A DNA stretch of 64,000 bases from Ascidia mentula (GCA_947561715.1 OX387204.1:15133001-15197000), one strand, 5' to 3'. Positions 26,085 through 37,650 are shown, counted from the stretch's first letter. Numbers and translations are program-made. The notes: generated from the sequence alone by a model not told the origin.

Positions 26085-27964
26085 ATGTTATTTTCTACTT
26101 CTGTGGTTTGCTTGTGTGCCGCAATCCTTGGGTGTAAAGCTGATCGGTTATCAGGTGCTGATTCACTTTCTATCAATCAAAAAGCATTGGAAGGAAATTA
26201 CCCATATTGTCAATGTCCATACTATGATTAAGCTCTGACTCAACTTCAACAACAAATTGATGCGTTAAAAGGTTTGGGCAATATGTTAAAAACTAGTTAC
26301 TTTTGGAAAACCGTTTAAGTTGGGATTACTGCAAAGGGTCTACAGAAACGTGCTTTCATACCAATATCAGCAGAAACTAAACGTTAAAAGTTTAAATCAT
26401 AGTCAGTCACCTAATTTAATTGTGTAGAGCTTCATAAGAACACATCGTGTGGTGACATTTGGTCAAGTGGGGCAACTGAAAGTGGAATTTACACGATTTT
26501 TCCTTTTCACGATTGCAGCAAGTCGTTTGAAGTATACTGCGACTTTACTGAAGACCTACCGGGATGGATTGTAAGAAAAGTGAACTATTATGTAGAGTCT
26601 ACATTGTAGACTATCTACGGTCAAAATAAAAAAATACTTGTCGGCCGCAAGATCGTTTGACTGCACTTATTAAACCACACAGATTGCTCAGCCTAACGAC
26701 GGCCCTCGGTGCCTGATTGGCTTCAGGGCCCAGCATATAATTCAGGAAAAATATTTTTGGTAAACCTGTGACAAATTTGAAGTTTATCATCAAATTATAA
26801 AATGGGCTGTATGAGTCTTTCGTCTACAAATTATGCTGGTTTGCACTCTATAAGAAGACTGACTTGTATTTTCTACAATACACAATATTTCGCGAGCACC
26901 TCTCGCTTCATCAGGTGTTTATACATGCGAAAGCTTGTGTACTTTCGAATACAAATTTCAGTCTTCTTAAAACAGTGCCAAACCAGGATAATTCAGTTTA
27001 TTATCGTTTGCATTTATATGAAGACTTTTCAACGACGTATGGATGGATCCTTGTACTTTTACTTGTATTGGGATGATTACGTCAATGGATTCGGTGACAT
27101 GAACACAGAATTTTGGCTGGGTAAGTGTAGACATGCAAAAACAACATTTAAAAACCATGACTTGCGAATTGGATTTTGACAGGTTTGGAAACTCTTCACC
27201 AGATTACATCTGAAAAGAATTACGAGTTACGCGTAGACATGGAAGATTTTGAGGGAGAAACAAGATACGCAAAGTACAGGTAATAACAACAAATATGCTT
27301 CATACTTATAACTGGTTTACATTCATATAACTACTGTCACCTTTGTTGTTTTAGCACTTTTAAAGTAGGTGCAGGACCTGGGTACCGCCTCGAGGTTTCT
27401 GGTTACTCCGGCGATGCAGGTTCGTTTTGAGCATTTAATGGCATATTAGTTCCCAAAAAATATTTCCACCTGTTCAGTGATACAGATTAAATTTTACGTG
27501 TTTCGAACAACATATTTATATGTTGTCAACAAGCAAACAAAAAACATTTTTGAAACAAATTTTCACATAATAACTCTTAATTGGCATTGTAATTTTGTCA
27601 GTAGCAAAATCTCGTTGTCATTAATATGTACTTCGTCTACTAGTTGGCATCGTTGGATCCTACAAGCATAAGTTTTGAGTTGAATAATACGATTTTCGTA
27701 TGTACAGGAGATGCGATGTACTTCCATGATGGTATGAAGTTCAGCACAAGAGATGTTAAACAGGACGAAGGAGGTGAGGAAAATTGTGCCCAAGTGTACC
27801 AAGGGGCCTGGTGGTACAAGAAATGCCACAGGACAAATCCAAATGGATTGTATCTGGGAGGGGAACACATCTCGCATGCTGACGGAGTTGAGTGGACTCC
27901 ATGGCACGGTTACAAATACTCTCTGAAGAGAATTGAGTTTAAGATTCGACCGAGGCTCTGCTAA
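26085..27964 (+). CDS. Secreted fibrinogen-related (ficolin-like) protein
   Basis: Fibrinogen C-terminal (FReD) lectin, probably secreted and involved in innate recognition or cell adhesion. Exons: first exon from ATG 26085 to 26271, then 26428-26570, 27024-27120, 27183-27279, 27355-27419 and 27708-27964. It opens with a signal peptide (MLFSTSVVCLCAAILGC), then a short heptad-like stretch (LTQLQQQIDALK), then the FReD from SCGDIWSSG through QRRMDGS, TEFWLG, HDG-MKFSTRD, GAWWYKKCH and NGLYLGG to the final Cys. An in-frame TAA at 26229-26231 interrupts the first exon; removing a 78-nt intron (26155-26232) keeps the frame and gives 255 residues. The usual DxD calcium site reads DVK. A possible AATAAA is at 28473. 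The family call is firm, the orthologue unknown. Confidence 0.9.
26843..26978. repeat. Foldback element, copy 2, with hammerhead-like core on the minus strand
   Basis: Lies in the intron before the 27024 exon. Ends are inverted repeats (gcactctataagaagactga on the left, tcagtcttcttaaaacagtgc reversed on the right). Read on the minus strand, it shares the order CACCTGAYGAARCGAGAG ... TCGCGAAA ... AAGTCAGTCTT with the copy at 2750-2963, so the two belong to one family. The minus strand shows CTGATGA (26914-26908), a perfect 5-bp stem GCGAG/CTCGC with a 5-nt loop, then GAAA (26891-26888). Confidence 0.7.
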
Positions 27965-29178
27965 ATGCAAGGAATATTCAGAATATTGTGATTTTGGTGT
28001 TTTGTAATTCCTTTTAGCTATAACACACCTGCTTGGGATTTTGTATGTCAAGGACAAAACCAAACGATATCGAAAAATACAATCCACAGTATAAAAGTTA
28101 ATTGTTTTCCTGGTTGTATATAGTAAGACTAATTAAACGTTTGCCGAAAATAATCCGCTAAAAATCAAGCGCTGTTAGTATAAAACAACTAAAAGAAAAT
28201 GAAAGATACTATAAACAGGGTTACCACACCCCTATTTTCAAAAGCCATGTTTTAGAAAATACATAGGACTATGGGCATTTAAAAAAAAAAGGGCTCATTT
28301 ACTATTTAATTTCTGCTCAAAACATGCTTCAATGATAAGGTAGTGTGCCTGTTTACTAGTCTAGGCGGATGCAGATTAAACATAGCTAAATGGCATTGTT
28401 ATTAGTTCCGATGCATCAAGTAGAACTGTGGTGCAGTTAACAACAGATTTGGTGACGTTGGTATGCTAAACAAATAAATGCAACATATTGAAAACTCAGT
28501 GGTGTTGTTCATTTGTAAGCTTGCTTGCTATTAAGTGTAAATTTGTTTTGATCACGAATCGTTTTCAAACGCTTACTCATCTTTAGCGTACGATGGTTAC
28601 CAAAGAGGAGGCAAGCCGAACAATTCTTAATCTAATGTAAAATATTTACTACTTAGCGACTGGTATTGTTACACTGAAGTAAAGTTTAAGTTTCTGTTAA
28701 ATTTTGGTTCGATCGTGCCTAGAACAGCATATAAACTACATGCTGATGTGAGGAAAATTTTGGCATGTGGTAATAAAAATGTTCTATGTTTATTAGAAAA
28801 CAAATGATTACAAGCAAACGCGATAAGTGGCGACGTAAGCCACTCCAACATTGCAAGAAAGTTCATAAAAATGTTCTATAACAATTCATACTGTGTGCAA
28901 AAGTTACAAACGCTTCACTACTGACCTGCGGCGATGGCAACTAGGCCCTCAGCAGACCCAACGTTTAAACTAAATGTGAAAAAAATACTGATGACGAATA
29001 CGCACTTAACTAGTTGCCAAAATGCAAGCATCTGATGAACAGAAAAACATACTTTGAACATGGTACTTATAAAGTACAGAAATTTTGGCGCAAATTAAAG
29101 CATGATTTGCAGCACACTAAATATTAGTATGATAAACAAGTACAAGTGGCATGACAATTAATTTGCCACATTTGATGC
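27965..29178. other. 3' region between convergent genes
   Basis: Separates the stop of the fibrinogen-related gene from the stop of the SIT-like gene. It contains possible poly(A) signals for the plus strand (ATTAAA near 28132, AATAAA at 28473). No coding exon seen. Confidence 0.6.
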
Positions 29179-31084
29179 TTAAACTTCCTCAGATAGGAGC
29201 TTAGATTTGCTTTCTTGGTATTCTTGAAGTTTTTCCTCAAGATTTGCAACTTCAAACAGGAGCTGGCATGCCACAATATGGGGTGGAATGTGATTCGGGT
29301 CAGATATTTCCAACAAAAAATCTGGTGGCTTTACTCCCATCTTTTGAAACCTTTTTAATATCTCCTGTGGTGCAGCGTACATCTAAAACACACAACAGCA
29401 TATTTGGTTTTTAATACTTACAGTTTAAATCTTATAATGTAGTCAGAGGTTTGCAAATTAGTGATGCAGAATAATATATTCCTACAGCAAATATTTTATT
29501 TTCTCTCACAAAAAACTTTAGTGAGTATAAGCATTGGGGACATCACAATGGTGTTAATAACGTGCACTACATTAAGCTGGTGTTGAAGGTAATTAAATGC
29601 CAAAACTACAGAGTTTCAAAAACTAAATTTAACAAAAGTTTGTCAGTTAGATTTAAGCTACAGCATTTACAGTATTTTCCTATCAAAGTTTAATGGTTTA
29701 AAGACAAAAAACAGACAACTTTCTTTACCTTGTCACCAATGATACTTGGAAATGCATGAAACCTCTCTGGGTGGTGATTCAGGTAGTGTCTCAATAGGGA
29801 TTGCTTGTCTTCAGTGATTTCCACATCCAAAGATTTTACCAACACTTGTGTCATGTCAAAGGTCTGTTCTGATTTACTTACACAATCAATCTAAAATTAC
29901 ATCCAATTTTTATTATGTTCGTGATAAGCACAGTGGTGGTGAATGTTACCTGAGTTTTAAGCAATACATCATTTGCTTGTGTTAAAGTCTTTTCAAAATA
30001 TGCTTCTTCATCTTTCATTCCTGCAATATGCATGCATTAGGATTAAGTTAAACATGGTGCACTTGCACATATTACCAGAAAACACTTGACTTTCATTTAC
30101 CTGTTACTTTCCCAAGCAAGTGAGAAAGAACCCAACAAGCATGTGTTAAACCTGTAGCTTCGATAAATGTGCAAACATGATAGAAAAAGTACATTACACG
30201 AAGGTTAAGAAAGTGAACTGGATATTTGGCTGCAACAATTTGTGGCATTAGCTGACCGACAATTACAACTAGGATGCATGTAAGAAATCCTGTTTCCAAA
30301 AGACTGGCCTACAAAAACAGTTTAATCATAGTCAGCATCTATATTTTGTTGTAGTATTTTGCTTCTTCTTACATAGAGCCATGATGGGACCGGAAAGAAA
30401 AAGTCTTTGTCCAAATTTTGCAGTGTGATTGTAGTGAGTTTGGCAATGAAAAACACTAGAAATACAACAAGAACCTAAAAAGTGGTGAAAAGGGCATAAA
30501 GTCACATAACTTTTGATAGAAAGGCATTTTTAAAAGCACGTTTTGTTTCTTACCTGTCGACCCATCAGAAATCGTTCCACATTGTCCTTGGAATTGGCAA
30601 TTTGAGCCAACGCATATGACCGTGTATGTGTGTTTTTGTATGAATCTGGGTGTTGCCGTTTCAACTCCACCAATGATATCTGAAGTCCTGAATGGCATAA
30701 ACACAATTGATATCAAAATATAAACAAAATTATATTTAACAGGCAGTTAAGGCAAAGAAAAAAACACACAATTAAATGAGAAATACATAAACTGCACATA
30801 AAAATACGTTACTAGTAATAGTAGTAGTAGAATAGCCAAATCAAATCAATTAAAAAGTCAAAACTCATATGCTTTTTAAACTGTACTTTACCTTCCACGA
30901 TTCCAAGCAATATTAGGCACAACACAAACAGTGCTAATGCAGCCGGTCCAGGTACCGTTTTCCAAAACACTGTGTCTCCATTAACTATTGCATATACAGT
31001 TACAATTGCAGAAAACGCCAGCAAAGCAAAACTTATTCCGTAGCGCAAATAGTCCCACACGGTGGAGTCCCTAAGTTCGACCAT
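29179..31084 (-). CDS. Silicon-transporter-like (SIT-L) five-helix membrane protein
   Basis: Predicted plasma or vesicle membrane transporter of the silicon transporter family. Exons from the right: 31084-30892, 30687-30554, 30474-30373, 30308-30101, 30020-29950, 29890-29729 and 29382-29179; 1074 nt, 357 residues, all GT-AG and in phase. Hydrophobic segments at about 16-34, 48-63, 110-130, 147-168 and 180-205 give five helices. EGLQ at 64-67 closes helix 2 and GRQ at 107-109 opens helix 3, inside NVERFLMGRQ; these are the paired EGxQ and GRQ motifs of diatom SITs. The full SIT has ten helices with the motif pair twice; one five-helix unit matches SIT-L proteins. The C-terminal third is soluble and ends in a charged, coiled-coil-like helix (NLEEKLQEYQESKSKLLSEE). 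The substrate is inferred from family only. Confidence 0.85.
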
Positions 31085-32020
31085 TATCCTATGAGGGATA
31101 GGAGTTTATTTGTAAATAGCAACATTTTATTCTTTGTGCCGGTAATCAAAACTTTAAAATAGTTTGATAAGGTTTAAGTTGTAAATATTTTCAAAATCGA
31201 AAAGTAAAGTGCTAACCATTTTTAAAAGCACTTTTCAGTTATTTGTTTGCAACTGCAAGTATGGCGTGGCAAGGATATCACTTGCTACGCGTGGTTACAG
31301 TTTTGTAGTTAGTTCAGGGTTGCCAGCGACCTTGAACTTAAAAGAAGAATGACACTGAAAAACTAACATGATATTCTGTTGTTGTGAACACAGTATCGAA
31401 GAACATTTTTTGGGGGGATGATCGACGTCACCCGCCACAGACACGTCACCTAAAACGTGTTTGAGAATGCTTGCTTTTAATAATATTGGTGATAAAATAC
31501 ACCAACATAGGACATTTCATCACATTTGTTGCCCTTTAAAATAGGAAAAAAGTTAAATAAAGGGGCAGTATGATAAGTCTGTTTATAGCAGGCCCATGTC
31601 AAGCTGCGCTTATAGCTCTTACATGGGATTAGCTTAGTGTGGTGAATCAGAGTAACAAATAGCCTATCTTTAAAAAGAGCTCTAAATCCAGATAATGGCA
31701 ACGCCACATTTTGCTATGAACACATATTGAAACAACCATAGCAACCATATTCGTTTTTTACTATTTGAGTGTTTGTACAAATAAAGTCTCCTGATGGATT
31801 TATGACGAAGTAAAAGATATAAAAATTTATGACATGAATCCCAAGTCGTTTGCTTCACAAGGTTGATTCATATATTTATGTTGGTGTTTATGTTCTTAGC
31901 GATAGATGCTAACAAACATAGGCGAAGTATGTTTATCAAATGAAAACCTAATGTTTGTCATATAAAAACTTTCCGAAGTAGTTATAAAAGGAGTCATATT
32001 AAATGTATAACACAAATGTA
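31085..32020. other. Upstream region of the SIT-like gene, no gene seen
   Basis: Between the start of the SIT-like gene and the 3' end of the next minus-strand gene. No supported exon; its promoter should lie here. Confidence 0.5.
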
Positions 32021-32026
32021 TTTATT
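32021..32026 (-). terminator. AATAAA poly(A) signal
   Basis: The minus strand reads AATAAA nine bases after the TAA stop at 32035-32037, supporting that reading of the last exon of the 32.0-33.8-kb gene. Confidence 0.5.
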
Positions 32027-32034
32027 TGATCTAA

Positions 32035-33788
32035 TTAGCATTCGGGCCCTTCGAGTTCAGTATTTCCCTTTGCACGTTCGACGCCTATAGCTTCCTGTCT
32101 ACGTAGCGCCTCTGGGTGGACCATACACGTCAAGCTGTGGACTACTTCCTTATTAATTCATAATTTATCAGCATATTTTGTAACTGTAGACCTTTCCTTC
32201 TGGCCAAAGTATAGCTGCACTGACTTGCAATACAAGTGTCAGCCTATAATGTGCATCTCTATAATGTTTGAGAAAACGTTCATTTCTGTCGATCACATTT
32301 CGTAATTGTTTTTTTTTTTTAAAAGCACTGTGGGCATTTAACATAGACAGCCGACAGGATAATGTTTACCTCGCAGTCAACGCAAATGTACCTGTATGTT
32401 GGATGTTTCTGACAAATATGATCTGACGGCATAAGACTGTACTCTATCTGTGACTGATACATGGACGTCACTTTGCTTGCAGTCATTAACTTGCCGTGAA
32501 AGCGGCATGGAAAGTTACTGGGTAAATTCCCCTGAGTAACTTAAAGCGCGAGCTTCCTTCCATGTAACGCATCATGATCTGAGAACCATATTATTATCTT
32601 CACATCGCACCCGTCCGCTTGGGTTATGAACACTGTGGAACACCCTCTGCACGGTCTTCACATCAAATATTTATGTACTTTGTTCACTGCACAATAATAC
32701 TGCGCTATACTTGTCCGCAGTTTAAAATATGCCTGTCATTTGTTGACCTTCATTAAAAAATCATTCGTTTGTCCTTGATAGAGCATTATTAAACCTGCGT
32801 ATAATTGTCATCACCTGGTAATTGTTATTGCAACAATTCTTTCAAACGCCATCGCAGTGATGTCATAGCTATGTTTGTTTCTCATGTGACATATTATTCA
32901 TCCAATATTTTCACAACAACCTCCTACGTTATGTGCATCCTTTACCGCCTACATTCACAGCAAACAAAAAACAAACTGGCAAATTTGTAAAATGAGAGTT
33001 GTTAGAGGTGTATTTTTTGCTGTAAAATTTATCAAAATTATATTTATGTTGATGTCTTAAAAATGGAAATTGTTACCTGTTTGGAGCTCCCCAAAGTTTT
33101 AAAATTACATAAACTGCTGAAGCGTAAAATCACGTGAAAATTTGTCTGCGTCGCAACCTTTAGGTTGTATTTGAATTTCTTTCAATCAAACGCACCATTT
33201 TTGCAGTCAGAATTTATCGCAGTCTTGTAGAAATGCAAAAAATTGCAACTTTGTTGAAAAACCATGCATTGGTTATATGTACATGTAGGTGCGCTTATGG
33301 AGAACTCATGATGTTTTTGTGGCTTCATGGTCCAATTTCATATTTACGCAAAATACTGTTTTTTTGCAACAAGCAATAAAAGAAACTCAAGTGCTTGTTA
33401 TGGTTGCAAATACGCACTTAAAAAAGGTTTGACACTATATCACAAAACAAGAAGGAAATATTATGATGTGCCATTATTTGGTTAAGGGTATATATGTGTA
33501 TTGTATATAGGCTGTCCAAGCATTCCTAATTTACAAAGCAACAACACCTAACACATATGAGTATGTATACTACATATAACAATATTGTGTTTGTTTGGAT
33601 CAATACCTATTTATGTACTGTAACTGCACCTTCAAACATACTGCCCATATATGTGCATGTTTCTCTAGGTAGGCCTTTTCATTAAAGGTTTTTGGGATTT
33701 TGCTGGGTAAAGCACAGGTATTTTGGTGATTTAGTAGTTTGACCTTGATAGTATTTTGTGGGCTGCCTTTGTAAAGTGATGGGCTCAT
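32035..33788 (-). CDS. Unrecognised small Cys/His protein, six exons
   Basis: I do not recognise the family. Exons from the right: 33788-33607 (ATG start, MSPSLYKGSPQN), 33116-33077, 32655-32611, 32531-32392 or 32531-32370, 32243-32192 and 32148-32035. All junctions keep phase. With the donor at 32391 the product has 190 residues and ends TELEGPEC; with the donor at 32369 it has 176 residues, stops at 32099 and ends YGPPRGAT. The longer exon adds CVDC after CQKH, then C-x4-C, giving a B-box-like C-x2-H-x6-C-x2-C spacing. The 190-residue form has more natural composition and a poly(A) signal directly downstream. The last intron is only 43 nt. The acceptors of exons 3 and 6 are weak (AAG), so details may be wrong. 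Confidence 0.5.
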
Positions 33789-33974
33789 TGGTTAAACACT
33801 GTAGCTTACTGCTATATTGAGTAAAGAACTAATAGATTGTACTAGCAGGTGTTGAATACCATTGCAAGTATCTGTCAGGTTGGTAAAAGTTATTAACTGT
33901 TTTGCTGTTTTCATAAGTGTAGTTTATGTCAGGTTTGACTGTACCTTGGCTGAAAACTCAAGACCCGAAAACAT

Positions 33975-36371
33975 GTACAAACTCCAAAATCTCAACTGTA
34001 TCTCAGAGCAGCTCAACTCAACAGTACTGATCACGCTTGCTCACGGTAAATCTGTTATTGCTATTAAATTTAGTTTCCTAATTTTTTTGTCCCAACGCGT
34101 ATGTACATTTATTACTGACCTCTGTTCGTTCGTTGTTACGAGACAAACTTTATTTCAAATATTTCTTTTGCAATAGAAAATGCAAACCGCAACAAAACTA
34201 ATGCTGAAATACAAATCCACTAGTCTCATTGCCTGTTTAATTAGTTTGAACTTCCATGTATTTCAACCACAATATACTCATATTTCGTCAACGCTCCTTT
34301 GTGCGTTGGATTAAACTAACAAAAGGTCAAAGTGACGTTATAGATGTTGGATTAAAACAGAGGTACTTAACCGGTTGGATATAGTGTTGTAGGTGGGTAT
34401 TTAGTCTGCATCAGAATATACACAAGTAGTTGTTCTGTATTCACTGTGTGCCATACACTGATTGGCAATTGGTCACACAATGCGGTCAAAAGTGTGCAAT
34501 ATTTATATTACAAGGTGAACTTATACTAGTGGAAAAAAAGGATTCCCTCCGACCTGAAAGTAGGAAATAAGAGAAAAAAGGTTAAGAACCACTGGATTAA
34601 AATAAAAAAAAACATTCGCGCAAGATGGCAGTTTAAACGCTCATTCAATACGAGCGCAATTATATCGACGCGCGGCGGCGCCGTGGAGACATAACCACTT
34701 TCGCATGGATATCAAGTTCATCTTGCAGCGTGACCTTTTGAGTAATCTTTTTGTTGAATACTTAGCTGCTGTTATTTCGAATTCTGTTCACTTCGCCTTG
34801 AATATTTGGACTTGCATATCCGAGTTGTCATATTCTTGTTAATGGTAATATGGGACTTAATATTAGGATTGGGGCGCTGTTGAGTTCGCCCGCTATCCAA
34901 TCCGAATTTTAAGCAAAAAACAACAAAGTTAAACTTAATATCCTGTGCCCTTTACTAAAAAAGAAAGTGTTTTTAGTGGAAGCATTTCCACAAAACTTCG
35001 TGACTCCTTTATCTGTGGCTAGGCTGTAAACCTTCACTGTTTTACGTCCTAATGTCGTTCAGCTCAGAGATGTGCATATAGATCCCACTTAAATGTGTCC
35101 CAATCGTGCACCCACTGAAGTAGAGATTAATTAAACGCGATGAAAACGGAGCACTTGCATATGTCTCTTCAGACATGGAGTATGGGAAATATTGGTCCAA
35201 CAAAGTGTCTCATGTCTTCCATCATCCTAAACTCTAGTGGTTTATCGGTATCTCATCTGCTGGCTATCGGTTTGATCCGGTTTTATACGTCACACTCGGC
35301 GACGATAACAGTGATATTTTGCGGTGGAAAAACAGTCTTGAGTAGTTGAATAAGGTTGTGCCTTGGATTCCTGCTGGACTGGTGACGTTTATATAATATA
35401 CATAAAATGAACAGATTTTGAGAGTTTCTGCTAATTATGGTGATTTAGGTCATATAAATTTCTATGTAGGCCCAAACTTAAGAAAATAAAGTTAAAAAGA
35501 CGTACGGATAAACAAAATTTAGCTCAAATTCGATGGATTCGCAACAAAAAAATTCATTTGAAAAAAACCCTCAAATCTGAAATATTGTGTAATCTGAGTT
35601 CTCATAGTATTTCCACTATCGTATCCTAATTTGGACTTTGCCCGGTCTACGGGTGAGATGTTATCTCGAATGGGACAGCCAACAGTTGAATATTACCGGT
35701 TATTGTCCGGCGGTACGCGATCTTTCGCATCTGTACATAATTTTTAAAATTCCTACCTGGTTTCCCCAGAACTGTAAGCATTGTCGTGCATTCAAATATG
35801 GTATAAAGATTTACCGGTGGTCTATTGTGAAAAAAACTATCCGTCACACATTTTGCGACAGAGTTTATATTGTAACATCACAAATGCATCAAAAGGTTTA
35901 AAAAATTCGGTCTATTTATGTGGGTTTACCTTTGACCTATTGGAAATATCGATTTGGGTTTCATTCCTCCGGTGCACACAATTGCCGGATATTTGAAATG
36001 GATGCCATAATGAGCACAAAGCTATGTTTGCGCGGTACCAGAAGTATTGAATGCTGATAAGATCACTGGCATCGCAAAGAGGTTGGTTCAAAGACACCAT
36101 TTTTTCGACAAATCGGAACAAGATACAAAAAACGCGCATCCGGTGGCATTTGAACTTGAAACTATGGGCAAAGAGGGCCACAGCTTTGCCGACCAAACTA
36201 TGAAAGTCTGGCGGTTAAAGCACACACGTTTAAGAAGTTTATATTTCTGCATTTCATTCGGATTCCTAATGTCTTTTTCGGAAACTATGCTAGCCGAAAA
36301 CAAAAATAATCGACTTTTTAATCAAAGTAGCGAACGGTTTTGGAAACATGTTTGTTTGCCAGAACCAAACT
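33975..36371 (+). CDS. Candidate unrecognised gene, first two exons
   Basis: Weakly supported. A possible first exon runs from the ATG at 33975 (MYKLQNLNCISEQLNS) to a donor near 34045. A second open exon, 36042-36371 (109 codons, contains GIAKRLVQRHHFFDKSEQD), lies between an AG acceptor and a strong GTAAGC donor. The two join in phase (E at the junction). I recognise no domain and found no continuation. The hAT element at 34358-34594 would lie in the intron. The ATG is about 190 bp from, and divergent to, the minus-strand gene starting at 33788. Confidence 0.22.
34358..34594. mobile_element. Non-autonomous hAT element with intact 8-bp target duplication
   Basis: The 237-bp element starts CAGAGGTACTTAACC and ends GGTTAAGAACCACTG, imperfect terminal inverted repeats of the CAGTGGTTCTTAACC type common in hAT transposons. 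It is flanked on both sides by the same 8 bp, gattaaaa (34350-34357 and 34595-34602), the duplication length typical of hAT. There is no transposase frame inside, so it must be mobilised in trans. Confidence 0.85.
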
Positions 36372-37163
36372 GTAAGCATATTTCCGCACGACGTACAAAA
36401 TTGCAAATCATGCCTCTAAACTTCACGCGGTAAACCTCAACCGGGAAAATTTCAGACGAGTGATGTTCGATTTTCACTTTTCCACAAATCCAAGTTCACC
36501 GGTCGTGATGATTGCCATTCTCGGTGCGTGCGCTGTTTGGTGTCCTGTCGAGATGATACAGTGTATTCTACTGATCTTATAATGACCGCGTTGAGCATGG
36601 AAGTCGAGTGCGAAGAGCAATTAAAGCGTTGGCTTTGAGAGGATAATAGCCCACCTTTTCTCAGACTCACGTATAATAGATACTGAAGTCACTTGCACTA
36701 ATGAGTCGATTTGTGCCGCCTGGTCACTTAGGACACGCAGAAGCCAAAAAAGCGCGTTGTTTTAAAGTGCTTGCGTAGGTCCGATCGAACAAAATTTTAA
36801 GATCTAAAGTGGATAAGTGTGGGAAAGCAGGAATGCAAATGGTTCGACAAAATGATAAATGCGTAGTGTTTCTCCACCTGACCTTAACCCTTTTATCAAC
36901 GAACCAAAATCCCCTTTGATTTAACGACAATCCTGATAGAGAATTTTCCTTTCGCTCAAACGAAAGCAAATGTGCACTTGAATTCAAGGTGATTACCGCT
37001 TGTGGCAAATATGCTACCATAATTGTTAAATGTTCTCACGTCTGGGTTTAATATATCACCAATTATATCTTGACCTATTCTTTCCCACACGTACCCTATC
37101 GTGCGAACATTTTCAAACTTGACATATCTTCACTTCCATATGGCAACTGACGTAAACATTGAC

Positions 37164-37650
37164 CTATTCAGAATTATTTTGTTCGTTAAATCTATATGGA
37201 CCTATTTGCCCGACTGGTGCTTTGCACTGAAAGACCCTCACAGCTTGTTTTAAAGCAGTATATACAATAAAATATTCGCAGTTTGTCATGGTGAAATAGC
37301 AATATTTCCCTACGTAGGATGTTAATCTGACAGCCGTTGACGTCAAACACGAACCCACGTCAAAGGTCTTATTATTATTCAAGATTGTGTCTATTTCAGT
37401 GTCCAGATCAACAGTATTATGTGCATATTCTTTCATTATTGTGGTACATGCTTTCGTCATTCGACGCGATGACCTATATGTTTAACCGATGAATTAATGT
37501 TACTCAATGTTGTACAACTTGCCGTTGGCAAAAACACTGATTTATAAGGTGTTGTTTTACACTGACTACAGCCATAACCCGGTCGTGCGTCGTTGATTGA
37601 AGGCGATTTTTGAACAATACATTCAACCAAGCCAATTAAAACGGATTTAA
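37164..37650 (-). CDS. Candidate unrecognised gene, last two exons
   Basis: Exons 37650-37563 and 37473-37164 (stop TAG at 37164). The upstream acceptor has a good pyrimidine tract and the junction is in phase (CA|G). Together 131 residues with seven cysteines; segments include KSVLIGLVECIVQK and VDLDTEIDTILNNNKTFD. A lysine-rich open stretch at 38479-38357 (contains QFEKLLGKLRKKASD) ending in a GTATGG donor could be an upstream exon, but its phase does not fit directly, so another exon would be needed. A plus-strand ATG exon-like stretch at 37666 competes with the acceptor region. Confidence 0.33.
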
